In this document: positions 11,585-22,649 of the stretch, one piece after another
How positions within the stretch are numbered: position 1 is the stretch's first letter
Layout of the letters: every line of letters begins with the position of its first letter
NCBI GenBank assembly: GCA_027257055.1
Contig: JAPVLO010000138.1
Span: forward strand, 5,952,001 to 6,016,000
DNA: 64,000 bases
Origin: Cephalopachus bancanus
Lineage: Eukaryota; Chordata; Mammalia; Primates; Tarsiidae
Direction of reading: 5' to 3'
Made by a program: the position numbers and the translations under genes
Notes under the pieces: generated by a model
What the model was told of the DNA's origin: nothing
Seen by the model: the letters and a program-made list of their open reading frames with translations, nothing else
Databases searched by the model: none

Positions 11585-12160
11585 CATGGGACTGTGTCAG
11601 TTTGCTCTTGCTGTGTAACAAAGCACTCTACAATCAAGTGGCCTTAAACAGCAACCTTTTATTATTTCCATGAGTCTATTCATCACTTAGGCATTCTACA
11701 AATCTGAGCTAGCTTCATATAATTGCCTCAGACTATCTGGCGTGTCTGCAATCAGTTGGCAGAATAATGGGGGAGAGTTGTTTCAATGTGTCCTTTATGT
11801 TTCTGATTGCTGACAATCAGCTGGAATGACAAAGTGACGGAGTCACATGGTTTCTCTTTATCCTGCTGGTTTTCCTGAGCTTGTTCATTTGATGGAAACA
11901 GGATTCTGAGGAAGAAGAAGAAAGAAAAAAAAAACACACAAAACGATATGCAGAATCTCCTGAGGCTTTACCGCAGAACTAACATAAACAATTCTGCTGT
12001 TTTCATTGGCCAAAGCAATTGACAAGTTTACTCTACAGCTAAGTCATGGAATAATATAAACAACTACTACTTGATGAAAAGATCCACAGTTGAATTGCAA
12101 GGAGTGCCAAAAAAGGAATAATGTCAGCCATTTATTAAGCAATCTATGACATGGACAAGA
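11585..12160 (-). mobile_element. MLT1-type MaLR LTR, antisense, near full length
   Basis: On the plus strand it opens with CAGTTTGCTCTTGCTGTGTAAC and a GTGGCCTTAAACAGCAACC block, and near 11995-12090 has CATTGGCCAAAGCAA and ACTTGATG motifs. In reverse complement these are the 3' and 5' blocks of an older MLT1 LTR class, including the poly(A)-signal part. An AG-rich tract at 11905-11940 interrupts it. Old and diverged; the subfamily would need an alignment. Confidence 0.55.
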
Positions 12161-12164
12161 CATC

Positions 12165-13318
12165 TTCCATCAATTTTCATTTTACAAATCAGTAGGGAGT
12201 AATAGAAAATTCATCCTTAATAGGAAAATTTGAATTAGAAGATAAAATGTGAACCAATGGCAAATTATACTACTAAATGAAAACCACATTGAGTGACTAT
12301 TTTGAAACCTTAGAGGCTTTACAACAGAAAATTCTTTTAAATAAGCCAATTTTGTTTCTATTTATAAGTAGAAATTCAAAATAATGTTTATAAATAATTT
12401 TTCATATATACATTAAAATGTATCCTTTATTACTTGACCACAATTTGCTTATGATCTTGAGATATTGTATAAGTGGTTTTGTGAATAGAATTTAAAAATG
12501 GTATGTGGTCATGTGGAAAATAAAGTGTTTTATTGTAAAAGGAAGCTATAACAATGAATTTCCTGATTTCTATGCAATTAAATAATATAAATGTACCCTT
12601 AGATATCTATACCATTTAAAAATATTGTTCTAATAGGACAGTAGATAACAATGTGTATTATGGATCACAAATACTTAGCTATTAAGAAATTTATATAATG
12701 TTTGGATGGTTTTGTATCTTTTTAAAAAATAATGCAAGGTTTCCTTAGGATTTTTGTCTCTGAAGAAAAATCTTTCAGAGTAGTTTTTTAATCATCATTA
12801 TGCTTTGTAATTCTCTGCTGTACTGAAATAGAATCTAATCTTATTATAAGTATATTAGGTTCTTAGGACCACACAAAAAAATCTAATTATAATACAGTTA
12901 CTTAGAATTTTATGACTGGAAAAATATACTTGACTTGTCTATGGAGTTATTTAAATATCTAACAAATAAGTAATTAAAAATTTATTCACATTTTGAATAA
13001 TAATTTGGACAATAGAAAATGTAAAAGAGGTCTAATATCTTTAAAATTGTATCCTATATGCAGGGGCTTCATGCATAGAATGGAAATGTAATGAGATTAA
13101 TTTAAATTTTTTTGCAATGTTTATTTATACCCTGTTTTACTTTTTACAAATCTCTTACCATAATCAATAAGCTCTGAGTACTAGAGAAAAAGAAGAGCTA
13201 AAATTATTATAGTGATAACTAGTTTATGCTGCAGTTTTGCTTTTTGATGTGTATTTTAAAGAGATACCAGCCTCAACACTAAATGATAATAATAATGATA
13301 ATAACAATGCATGCATTA
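12165..13318. other. no gene or recognised repeat
   Basis: Very AT-rich, stop-dense sequence. Small clusters of AATAATGATAATAAC near 13284 are simple-sequence-like. Nothing else recognised. Confidence 0.45.
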
Positions 13319-13319
13319 T

Positions 13320-15500
13320 TAAATCATTGAATAAACTCCATACTGTGTTCCATAGTGATTTATGGGAATTCTTCATTCCCATAAACAGTGTTTAAGGTTT
13401 CTAATATCTCCGTATCCTCACTGGCACTCTTTATCTTTTTCTTTTATAATAGTCATCCTAGCAGATGTAAAGTGATAACTCACTGTGTTTTTTTTATTTG
13501 CATTTCCCTTATTAGCAGTATTGAATATTTTTTTCATATGTGTATTAGTCATTTCTATGTCCTTTTTTTGGAAAAATGTCAACTAAAGTCTTGTGCTTAT
13601 TTTTAAACCAGTTTTTTTGTTTATGTTATTAAGTTGCAGAAGATTCTTATATATTTTGAATACTAATCACTTATCAGAAAGATGGTTTGCAAATAGTTTC
13701 TCCCGCTCTGTAAGATGTCTTTCAGTCTTTGATTGGTTTCTGTGTTGGACAGAAGTTTTTTCATTTTATGCAATCCCACTTACCTATTTTTGTTATTTTT
13801 GTCTGTGCTTTTGGCATCTAATCTAAGAAATCATTGTCAATACCAATGTCAAGAAGTTTCCTTCTGTGTTTCTTTGAGGAGTTTTATAGCTTCAGATCTT
13901 ACATTTGTGTTTAATCCATTTTGAATTAATTTTTGTGTATAATGTACAATAGTTGTTTGATTTGATTCTTTTGCATGTGTAGATCCAGCTTTCCCAGCAT
14001 CGTTTGTTGAAGAGATAACTATTTTCCCATGTGTATTCTTAGCATCCTTGTTGATCAGTTGAAAGCATTTAGTTTTTGTTGGACGCGGTGGCTCACACCT
14101 ATAATCCCAACACTTTGGGAGACTGAGGTGAGAGGATTGCCTGAGCCCACGGTTTCGAGACCAGCCTGGGTAAATTGGAGAGACCTCATCTCTAAAATAA
14201 ATCAAAAACTAGCTGGATGTGGTGGCTCGTGCCTGTAGTTCCAGCTACTTGGATACTGAAGTGGAAGGATCACCTGAGTCCAGCAGGTCAAGACTGCAGT
14301 GGCCGTGAACATGCCACTGTACTCCAGCCTGGGCAACAGAGTGAGACTCTGACTCAAAAGAAAAAAAAAAGAAAGTATTTAGTTTTATTTCTGTGGTCTC
14401 GATTCTGCCCCATTAGTTTGTATACTTATCTTTATGACTGTGTTATAATATTTCAATCACAGTAGTTTTGTCATGCATTTTTAAATCAAGAAGTGTGATG
14501 CCCCCAGCCTTGTTGTTTTTTTCCTAAGATCACTTTAACTGTTTGGAGTCTTCTATGGCTCTTATAAATTTTAAGATTGTTTTATCCTTTTCTGTAAAAA
14601 GTGCCATTGCACTTTTGAAAGACATATATGCCAAAAACTATAAAACACTGATTTTATAGTGTTTTTATAATTGCATTCAATATATAGATCACTTTAAGTA
14701 ATATGGGCATTTTAATAATATTAATTCTTCTGATCATGATCATGAACTATTTTTCCATTTATTTTTTTCTGTTTTAATATCTTTCATCAGTGTTTTATAG
14801 TTTTGGGCATATAAGTCTTTCACAGCTTTTATTAAGATTTTTCCTAGATATTGTATTCCTTGTGACGATACTGTAAGTGAAATTGTTTTCTTTAATTTCC
14901 TGTGCTAGGTAGTTTTTGTTAGTGTACAGAATCATAACTGATTTTTGCTTATTTTTCAATTCAATTTTTAGTTCTAGCATTTTGGGGTTTAATTTTTTTG
15001 TGTGTGGAGTCTTTAGGTTTCTTCATGTATAAGATCATGTCATCTGCAAATAGACTTTTACTTTTGTTGTTCCAATGTGGATGATCTTATTACTTTTTAT
15101 CTCTTAAATGCTTTGACTAGAACTTCTAGTACTAAGTTGAATAGAGGTATTCAGAATGAACATTCTTGTCTTGCTGCTGATTTTATAGGAACAACTTTCA
15201 TTTTTTTCACCATTGAACATGATGTTAGCTGTGGGTTTTTTATATAGGGCCTTTATTATTTGATGTACATTCCTTATGAACCCATTTTGTTGAGCATTTT
15301 TACTATGAAAGGGTATTAGAATGTTTAATTTTGCTAACTTCTTTTTCTGCAGCTATTAAGATGATCATATAATTTTTATCCTCCATTTTGTTAATGAGCT
15401 ATATTACCTTTTATTGATTTATATACCATCCTTCCATCCTTAAAATAAACCACATTTGATAATTATGTATGATCTCTTTATTGTGCCTCCATACATTTTT
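13320..15500 (-). mobile_element. old L1 ORF2 body, antisense, split by an Alu
   Basis: Plus-strand text such as TTTGCAAATAGTTTCTCCC, TTTCCCAGCATCGTTTGTTGA and ATCATGTCATCTGCAAATAGA is the reverse complement of L1 ORF2. From right to left it covers part of the reverse-transcriptase domain through the C-terminal region, about 1.9 kb without the Alu. The 3' UTR is missing, so the fragment is truncated at both ends. Divergence, many stops and the nested Alu indicate an old L1M-type copy. Confidence 0.8.
14077..14370 (+). mobile_element. Alu SINE nested in the antisense L1
   Basis: Dimeric Alu with the GACTCTGACTC right end and an A tail. It is flanked by a 16-bp duplication, GAAAGCATTTAGTTTT at 14061-14076 and GAAAGTATTTAGTTTT at 14371-14386, differing at one position. 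The flanks lie inside L1 ORF2, so the Alu arrived after the L1. Confidence 0.93.
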
Positions 15501-15514
15501 TTAATCTACTGCAG

Positions 15515-15850
15515 TGAGGCTTTTGCGATGCTTACCAAATCACCAGTGATCTTTACTTTGGTACACAAATAGTTCTCAGTCTTTTATTACTTTATACTGG
15601 CAGAATTTGACACAGTTGATCACTGCCTCCTTCAAACACTTCAGCACAACTTTCTTGGTTCACCATCTAAATTGTTTGCACACTGTTTCTCCATCCTCCT
15701 TGCTAATCCCTTCTAATCTTCCTAACTTGTTTACTTTGCAATGCTCCAAGACTCAACTTGTGAACTACTTCTTTTTTCTATCCAGATTCACTCTTATTTT
15801 ACACGGCTTTAACTATTATCTAAATTCTTAAGACATATATCCATATCGTC
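15515..15850 (+). mobile_element. LINE-2 (CR1-like) reverse-transcriptase relic
   Basis: The plus strand contains GAATTTGACACAGTTGATCAC, encoding the FDTVDH block at the start of L2 reverse-transcriptase domain, followed by CTCCTTCAAACACTT and an LLFSIQIHS-like block in place of the LLFSIY motif. It is an inactive fossil about 330 bp long with several frameshifts. Confidence 0.6.
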
Positions 15851-15880
15851 TGTATCCATATCCATATCTATATCTATCTC
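15835..15880. repeat. degenerate CCATATC/TATC simple repeat
   Basis: Short array of CATATC and TATCTA units with interruptions. Confidence 0.7.
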
Positions 15881-15884
15881 AAAC

Positions 15885-16800
15885 CTTGATGTGTGAAAAT
15901 AATACACATTTGTCAGTATTTCAAAGTTTTTTCTTTAAAAATGTACTTAACTTTCAAAGACCAAAGCTCTCTAGTCTCCTGTTTGGGAAAAACAATCCTT
16001 GCTGCTGTTTTAGCAGGAATGGGGAGAGATGTGGATGAAATTACTTCCACTATATCTAGTCTCCTTTATTCTCACATTATTTTGGTAAAGATACCCACAG
16101 GCTAGAAGTATGATTTCCTGCCTGAATTAGTGAGTAGTATGGTAGTAAGATCCACTGTCTTCATAAGATGGTAAACTGGGGTCTAATTGCTTCAAACATT
16201 GACTCTTTATCAGTTTGTCAGATTTTAGCTCTTTATTTCCTGGTGCTAAAAACTTAGATCCTTTCAGGGATCTAGGAAGCAAGTTGGATAGCTTCTTAGA
16301 TTTTCTCACTGCAGTGACTGTAACCACATTTTTTCTGTTTTGCTTGATTAAATAGAAATAGCTCTCAAACAATTTTCACCTTCCAAAATTATTGAAATGT
16401 ATTTTTCATAGTGTTGTCCTTCTTATTGTGCGTATAACCTCTTCTATTCTTTACATATATTAGTGCAGTTCTAGGAGTCAGAGGCCTTTATGAAGGCTTG
16501 GGATGGATCAGCCATGTTTTACTAAAAATGTAAATTCACTGAGCAAACAAGCAAGAAAATATTAAAGGTGCCTAAGTAAAATCTGAAGAGAAAACCTTGA
16601 TAAGGTCTGAGGAGGCAGATTTGCATTTCTTATTTTTCTAAGCTATGTTTCTTCAATTATGCATTCATTGATTCCTATTTTAATGACTGAACGCTTATTT
16701 TAGTGGGTCACTGGGCAAGTGTGATGAGACATAATGTTTCATAAAATAAAAATAAAGGAATGTTTGCTATCACTTCTTGATTGGTATTTGCTACTTTAAG
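15885..16800. other. no gene or recognised repeat
   Basis: No coding potential: the small frames on both strands (70 and 81 codons) lack any motif. No family recognised. Confidence 0.4.
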
Positions 16801-16801
16801 T

Positions 16802-16840
16802 TATATATATATGTGTGTGTGTGTGTGTGTATATATACAC
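16802..16840. repeat. compound (TA)n(TG)n(TA)n microsatellite
   Basis: TA units, then about nine TG units, then TA units, ending in ACAC. It directly abuts an AT palindrome. Confidence 0.95.
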
Positions 16841-16885
16841 TTTTATTTTATTTTTAATAAAAATAAAACTTTTATTTTATTTTTA
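16840..16885. repeat. AT-only hairpin flanked by a direct repeat
   Basis: A 17-bp unit, CTTTTATTTTATTTTTA, occurs at 16840-16856 and again at 16869-16885. Bases 16846-16868 form a perfect inverted repeat with 11-bp arms around a single base at 16857. This may extrude as a hairpin. Confidence 0.85.
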
Positions 16886-16889
16886 CTTT

Positions 16890-17400
16890 GACTATATCAT
16901 ATTGTCTTCTGTAGTCAGTTTGTGTCCAGCTTGGAAAACAAAATCCACAACAGATAGTTTCATAGAGAAAATATAGGGGGTTAATTACAGTTAGAAAAAT
17001 GGAAAGATCAAAATGGGGAAATTTAGAAAGCATAGCATCAGTAACTGTAGAAGTTGCAACCTAAGAAAGGAAGCATCCTTGGACTGGGTGTCATTATCAG
17101 AGGCAGAAGTTGGTGCCATCTAAGATAGGTTTGATTCACAGTAGGGATGAAGATAGGAGCTGGCCCATGGAGATGGAAATATTATTCTAGAGACACTGCC
17201 TCAATGGGCAGAATTGCTCCCTGGCTTTTCCTTCTCTTATCCTTCAATCTCCCACGGGTGCTCCCGTTGGCTAAAGCTAACAGGAAGATGAATGAAAAGG
17301 GAATTTAGAGAATTTAGAGGCAGAGAAACAATATTAATCAGAAAAAGTGAATTACAGTCAATTCCTCTTCTTTTCTACTTTTACTTCATCTGTTTCCCAA
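16890..17400. other. no gene; possible unnamed old repeat
   Basis: Phrases such as CCAGCTTGGAAAACAAAATCC recall an old interspersed repeat, but I cannot name the family. No reading frame of interest. Confidence 0.3.
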
Positions 17401-17409
17401 AACAGCACC

Positions 17410-17640
17410 ATGATTAGGAACTCATGTTTCAGGTCAATTAGGCTGGAATTCTTGTTCTGCCAGTTAATACTTTTATTGTTTCACCTCTTAGCTTACATTT
17501 ACTTATTGACTAAGTTGGCATGGTAATACTAAGACTTGTAGCATAAAGTGAGTATAGGAATTAAAAAAGAAAATGCATACAAAGTGCCTGGAACAGTGTT
17601 GGCTATATAGACCATTTAATACACTATTATTTTTTATTAC
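17410..17640 (+). mobile_element. MIR SINE
   Basis: Matches the MIR plan in order: a tRNA-derived 5' part, the core with CTTGTTCTGCCAGTTAATA in place of the usual CTGCCACTTACTA block, and the 3' end AGTGCCTGGAACAGTG. MIRs are over 100 million years old and inactive. Confidence 0.65.
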
Positions 17641-17754
17641 CCTATAAACATTAAGATAAGTCTGAGAAAAGACCAGTTTATAAGAAGAAAAGATTGGAAA
17701 ATAGTCTTTGAATTCCCAAAAGGCTGAAGTCCTGATCATTTATATGGTTTTTAG

Positions 17755-17925
17755 TAATGTCTCTTAACTCTGGCTTGGCATCACACCAGAATCACCTAGG
17801 GAGCTTGTTAAAATGCATACCCTGGGCGACATCAGGGCCGAGTGTAACATAATTTATAGAGGATGAAACATTTAACGAGTTTTTCAGGTAATTCTATGCA
17901 TAAAACTATTTGAGAAACTGTGCCA
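17755..17925 (+). mobile_element. MER5A-like hAT (Charlie) non-autonomous fragment
   Basis: The left part has CACCAGAATCACCTAGGGAGC, the typical MER5A inner terminal sequence. The right part has its inverted counterpart in diverged form, GGTAATTCTATGCATAA and TTGAGAAACTGTG. The centre is shortened. Non-coding. Confidence 0.6.
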
Positions 17926-17929
17926 AACA

Positions 17930-18870
17930 AATCATGAATACCTCCCCCCCTTTTATTTCCCATTTACTGGGAGAACAGCATGTGGAGGTATTTGGGTCTG
18001 TAAGTGATTGCATGGGCATCTCTTCTGGGATCCAGGTAACAGATTTCACTACCAAGTCATCACAATTTGGACCTGGTTTATAGTTTAACTTTGATGCTTC
18101 TTGTAAATTTTTTTTCTCCCCTTTGGCTATTTTTATTCTTACTGGAGACAACAAAAACTGAAATACTATATTTGTGCTTTTATTAATATCCAAGGGAGTG
18201 ATAAAGTTGGTCAAGCTGATCTCACAACATCTAGATAGGTTTTTTTTTCTTGTTATTTTTAATAGAACACTCTTTTAAAGATAGCAAGCTTACAAGATAT
18301 TTTATATAAACACTCAAATATTATGGACACAGCAAAATCTTTTAAAAAATACTCAAATCAAACACGCCTGATGATTTGCTGTGATTATTTTCTTCTTTAT
18401 AGGTGAATTAGGTGAATAGCTTTAAAAAAAAATTTAAACAAATTTTGTGTATCATGCTTTTACTCACATAATAGAATTTCCCTTTACTAAGCCTCATTTA
18501 AACTGTATTGTTAAAAATTAGTTTTTGTAGTTAAAATCTAGAAAAGATACACTGAGGTATGTGATTTTTTAAAAAGCATAAAAAAAAAAAAATACCGTCA
18601 TGGTAATCTGAGCATGCAATGTTTTCTGCCTAATTATATAGTGTTATTTTATGGTTCTGCCTTAGTGGGGCAGAAATAAAGACCATTTCATGATGGGACA
18701 CACTGGTCATTTGAATGAAACAATTTGCTCAAGAGTTATCAGACATATCAGTCAAGCTCAAAGCAACATGTAGTAAATATAGATTGTATTTAATGTTTAA
18801 TTCAATTTACATTTGCCATAATTGAAACTAATTTTACAGAATGCAGTCACTGAAATGACTTCCCCTCCCC
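17930..18870. other. no gene or recognised repeat
   Basis: AT-rich with A runs near 18425 and 18581-18592. The minus-strand frame at 17906-18214 (102 codons) shows no motif I know and is probably chance. Confidence 0.4.
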
Positions 18871-18883
18871 AATCACAAATTTC

Positions 18884-19172
18884 TTTTTTTTTTGAGTTGG
18901 AGTCTCACTCTTGTCACCAAGAGTGGTGGAGTGCAGTGGCACACTCGCGGCCACTGCATCCTTGACCTGCTGGGCTCAGGAGCTTCTTCTGCCTCAGACT
19001 TCCAAGTAGCTGGAACTACAGACCCACGCTGGCTAGTTTTTTTGTGGTTTATTGTAGAGACGACATCTCACCAAGTTGCCCAGACCAGTCTCAAACCCCC
19101 CGGGCTCAAGAAATTCTTTCACCTTGGCCTCTCGATGTGCTGGGGTTACAGGCTGAGCCACCATGCCCGGCC
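18884..19172 (-). mobile_element. Alu SINE, antisense, strepsirrhine-type
   Basis: Starts with a T run and GAGTTGGAGTCTCACTC, the complement of the GACTCCAACTC terminus seen in the other Alus of the window, and ends CATGCCCGGCC. The flanks ATCACAAATTT and ACAGTCAAATTT share AAATTT and probably are a decayed duplication. Confidence 0.88.
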
Positions 19173-19418
19173 CACAGTCAAATTTAAAATATTCTATTTA
19201 GTGTGCACTTTATGAGTGACTCCAAAAGGACAAGTTACACTTAATTCCTAAGCGTCGTTTTAATGATTATAACTTGTATTATTCCCCTCTTCTTCTTCTG
19301 AAATAACAGGAGTAGAGTTATTTAGAGTTTATTCCCATTTTCAGGCAAATCTAGAAATTGGCTTAACTGACTGTATTTTTATTTATTTGTATCTCATATC
19401 CCATATAACATTGACAGC

Positions 19419-19420
<2 letters not shown>

Positions 19421-19457
<37 letters not shown>
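19421..19457. repeat. (TG)18 microsatellite at the Alu tail
   Basis: Perfect TG array placed where the poly(A) tail of the neighbouring antisense Alu should be, so it probably grew from that tail. Confidence 0.95.
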
Positions 19458-19458
<1 letters not shown>

Positions 19459-19697
19459 GGGATTTTACTCTTGCTCAGGCTAGAGTGCAGTGGCATGATC
19501 AAACTTCACAGCAGCCTCGACTTCCTGGACTCAGGTGATCCTTCCTCCTCAGCCTCCTGAGTAACTGGGACTACAGGTGTGCACCACCACACTCTGCTAT
19601 GTTGCCAGGCTGATCTCGAAATCCTCTCTCAAGCAGTTCTCCTGCCATAGCCTCCCAAAATGCCGGGATTACAGGTGTGAGCCACTATGCCCAGTTT
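19458..19697 (-). mobile_element. old Alu (AluJ-like), antisense
   Basis: Contains CTCAGGCTAGAGTGCAGTGGC, TCCTCAGCCTCCTGAGTAACTGGGACTACAGGTG and GGGATTACAGGTGTGAGCC in complement orientation. The GACTCCAACTC lineage signature is absent and divergence is high, as expected for the ancestral primate J-type. Part of the middle is deleted. Confidence 0.85.
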
Positions 19698-19868
19698 AAC
19701 AACTAAGATAGCACTTAAAACAGATTTTCTTTAAGTATTTTCCATCTAAGGTGCTTAGTCTTTGACAAAGACCCATAGAAATTTCCTGGTGAAGAACAAG
19801 ATTATGTCCTTAGTTGCCTCAAAGATCATGATTATTATCCCATTTTTTCTTTCTTATGAAATAACAGG

Positions 19869-20160
19869 AGCCGGGCTTGGTGGCTCAGCCTATAATCCTG
19901 CACTTTGGGAAGCTGAGGTGAGTGGATTGGCTGAGCCCGCGGGTTCGAGACCCGCCTGGGCAACTTGGCGAGACCTCATCTCTACAATAAAAATCAAAAA
20001 ATTAGACAGGTGTGATAGCCCGCGCCTGTAGTTCCAGCTACTTGAAAGGCTGAGGCGGAAGGATTGCTGCAGCCCAGCAGATCGAGGCTGCGGTGGCTGG
20101 GAGTGGCCGCTGCACTCCAGTCTGGGTGACTAGTGAGACTCCAACTCAAAAAAAAAAAAA
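19869..20160 (+). mobile_element. Alu SINE, strepsirrhine-type, young-looking
   Basis: Both arms are present, with the polymerase III B box GGTTCGAGACC intact at about 19942. The right arm carries CCCAGCAGATCGAGGCTGCG and GACTCCAACTC. It is flanked by TAACAGG at 19862-19868 and 20162-20168. Low divergence from the other copies suggests a recent insertion. Confidence 0.93.
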
Positions 20161-20169
20161 GTAACAGGG

Positions 20170-21480
20170 AAAATTCAGCAAAATTCTTACTTCCTAATGT
20201 GCTTCATAAGTCACTGTTAAATCATGTCTCAGCAACCCATCTTTTTTCTAAGTTTACACACCATATATTTAAGACATACCCTAATATTCTCATTTGTCAT
20301 TGTTCAGGATAGTCACCCAACTTCTAGAAAATCTTTAGCACAAAATTCACATCTCTTCCTTGATCTATGGTTTCCCTTTGTTCACATTAACAGAAGCATT
20401 GATAACTCTTTAAATATTTGGTCCACATTGACTTCCTCACCACTTACGCATCTTACGCCTATTTCCTTTCAACAATCTTTAGATTAAAACAACACAAAAT
20501 ATTTTTAGACAGAAGTATTCTACTTCTAAAATTTAAAATAACATACAGCTAAAAAGTCATTCCTTCTATACTAAGCACACTATGCACACTTCTAAAAAAA
20601 TCTACTGGTTACTGATTTTCCACAAAGTTAAGTGAAAATTTTCTGACTGTTTTGAAGATTATCTACGAACTGGCCTCAGTTTCTCTTTCTAATCTGTATA
20701 CTAGTAATTTCATTTATAATTTCTAGATTATGGGATCCTTTTCACCGTTGAATGCTTGCGTATTATTGCTGACATGCTTTCCTTTTCCAGAAAAGACCCT
20801 AGTCTTACACTTGTTATGTCCGTGTCCTAGTATTCTTTGAGAAAATATATCTTAACAGTCACACAAGTAACATTTACATTATTATTAGAGGTGGAACCCC
20901 AATTTAAAGGTGAAAAAGGAGTCTGAAACAGTTTGCTGTTACAAGGATGTTAAGAGAGTTTACTATTTCTGAATCATAGTAGGTATTCTCCTAAAATATG
21001 TAAATTCAGGTAAGGATGAATTAGACCTGATGCATACAAGGAGCCTAAATTATGCTCTTTTATTTCCACTGAAACAACTTTCCCAGTTTAGGCCAGCAGC
21101 AAGTGTCATTTGGACTCCCAGACAAATTGTTCTTCCCACAAAACAATTCTCCACTTAGTGGCCAGAGGTATGGTTGTGAAATTTTAAAGATGATTATAGA
21201 TAACTTTAACAATAATAATCATAACTTTGAACACTCGGATGAGTCTACATTACTGAAATATGAATTCTGCCTTATTAATGCGGTTTCTAAGGCTTTGAGG
21301 CTATTTTATCCTATTTAACTCTTTTCTACTCCACTTTGCATATCCACTTCTTGAATTCTACAACTCCACTTTTACCAAAGTTCTTGTGGTTCTTCGAAAA
21401 TCTTGTGTTCTTTCACTGCTGACCTTGGCACCTGTTATTTTTAAAATTTTGAACATTCTTTTCTATCCTTCCTACAACAA
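20170..21480. other. no gene; possible L2-derived stretches
   Basis: Pyrimidine-biased sequence at 20224-20490 and 21320-21480 vaguely recalls L2. The 87-codon frame at 20224-20487 and the 71-codon frame at 21103-21318 have no domain. Confidence is low. Confidence 0.3.
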
Positions 21481-21482
21481 AC

Positions 21483-21572
21483 TTTGCTAGCTCATAGCTT
21501 CTTATTTTGTTTCATAGTTTTTTATTTTGTTTCAGTAATCTTTGCTAGCTCGTAGTTTTTTATTTTGTTTGT
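21483..21572. repeat. nested direct duplication
   Basis: The block TTTGCTAGCTC.TAG followed by TTATTTTGTTT occurs at 21483 and again at 21541, a period of 58 bp. An additional TTTTTTATTTTGTTT lies within the first unit. It looks like replication slippage. Confidence 0.85.
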
Positions 21573-21579
21573 CTCAATA

Positions 21580-21700
21580 TCACTTCATTAATGAATCCAT
21601 CCCTTACCCCATAAGCCATTCTAAGTATTCAATAACACTGTACTTCCACTGTTATAAATATCATACTCTCTCATATGTAGTCATTTGCATATCTGCATCC
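21580..21700 (+). mobile_element. possible L2 3' end fragment
   Basis: CATCCCTTACCCC, then AACACTGTACTTCC and a CATTTGCATAT stretch, resembles the tail region of L2. Weak match by memory only. Confidence 0.3.
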
Positions 21701-21863
21701 CCTAGTCACTGCCCCAGGTAACAAATTTTGATTGTGCTTTGAAGGAGACCAGAGCATAAGCTAACAAGGTCCATGTGTTCTTGGCTTGTGTTCAAGGAAC
21801 CAAGCCTATACTCCCTCATCGCGGAGCAGATGAGACGTGGGGGAGCAGACAAGCACTGCCACT

Positions 21864-22067
21864 GTAGCAGGCCTTGAGTACTCCAGGCTTGTAGGCAAGC
21901 TCTCGCCAGGAAGCTCTGCATTCTAGCCAAAGGCAGGTGAGGGATGCAGCCTGCTACGTAAAACGTAGTGGGCCTTCAGTACCCCAAGCTCGTAGGCAAG
22001 GTTTCGCTTGGAATCTCTGCATCCTACCCAAAAGCAGGCTGTGAGGAATGCAGCCTGCTACACGAAG
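21864..22067 (+). repeat. tandem duplication in the LTR U3, period 101 bp
   Basis: Unit 1 (21864-21964) and unit 2 (21965-about 22067) share GTAG.GGGCCTT.AGTAC, CTCTGCAT.CTA.CC and GCAGCCTGCTAC, with about 10-15 differences. U3 enhancer duplications are common in retroviruses and can raise promoter strength. Confidence 0.85.
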
Positions 22068-22236
22068 CAGTGTCTCAGATGCCCACACATCCAGATAAAG
22101 TCTTAGTTACAATAAAGCCCTAGGTACAAAAAGATAAATGCAGAGCAACTCACCTTCTTATAGCAACATAACTCCACTGTGGTTCGCTCATCTCCCCTAA
22201 CCTTGATTTGTTAGGTTACAATAAAGCAAAGCGACA

Positions 22237-22244
22237 TGACGTCA
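22237..22244. promoter_or_regulatory. perfect CRE (TGACGTCA) in the LTR
   Basis: The palindromic CREB/ATF site TGACGTCA lies 89 bp upstream of the TATA box. A full palindromic CRE in a proximal promoter position is a typical LTR enhancer element. Its CpG has escaped decay. Confidence 0.7.
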
Positions 22245-22332
22245 ATCACACCTGGCCCAGATGCCTGGTCCAAAAACTGATACTGCTTGTTTTTGCAATA
22301 ATCCCTTGCACAGTTTTGCCCTAGTTTTGCCC

Positions 22333-22359
22333 TATATAAGAAGCATGCTAAATAATAAA
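22333..22359 (+). promoter_or_regulatory. LTR TATA box and poly(A) signal
   Basis: TATATAAG at 22333-22340 and AATAAA at 22354-22359. Confidence 0.7.
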
Positions 22360-22649
22360 CGGACTCTTATCTATTGAGGAGAGAGACCTCCCAATCCCAC
22401 TGTCTCTTGTCTTTCTTTCTCATTCCCTCTCCCACCTCAAGCCCTGCTCTGTGGAGGCTGGATCTCCACGGTGCTTTGCTGATTCTTTGTCTCCTGTGAT
22501 AAGTGATAGTTTTAGGTACTTGTTAGCCACCTAGTCAACTTTTGTTAAATAAATAGATGTGGGTTAGTAGATAAAGGTTTAAAGTTCATGAAATTTTAGG
22601 TTGCAAGTTGTTATAAATTTTGAGAAAGCTCCCCACCCCCCTATATATA

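Larger units (their letters stand above)
21727..22498 (+). mobile_element. ERV solo LTR with internal 101-bp duplication
   Basis: The plus strand has, in order: a duplicated U3 block, a perfect CRE, a TATA box (TATATAAG 22333-22340), a poly(A) signal (AATAAA 22354-22359), then a pyrimidine-rich U5. This order is that of a retroviral LTR. The TATA and poly(A) signals lie close together, so R is short. I find no primer-binding site or coding sequence after it, hence a solo LTR. The 5' boundary (TGAAGGAGACC near 21739, or a little upstream) and the 3' boundary are not fixed because no target duplication was found. Confidence 0.6.

Noticed and set aside
18892..19215. 107-codon plus-strand frame
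   Set aside because: Entirely antisense Alu sequence. Similar frames at 2886-3173, 13849-14205, 19762-20031 and 34151-34396 are Alu-derived for the same reason.
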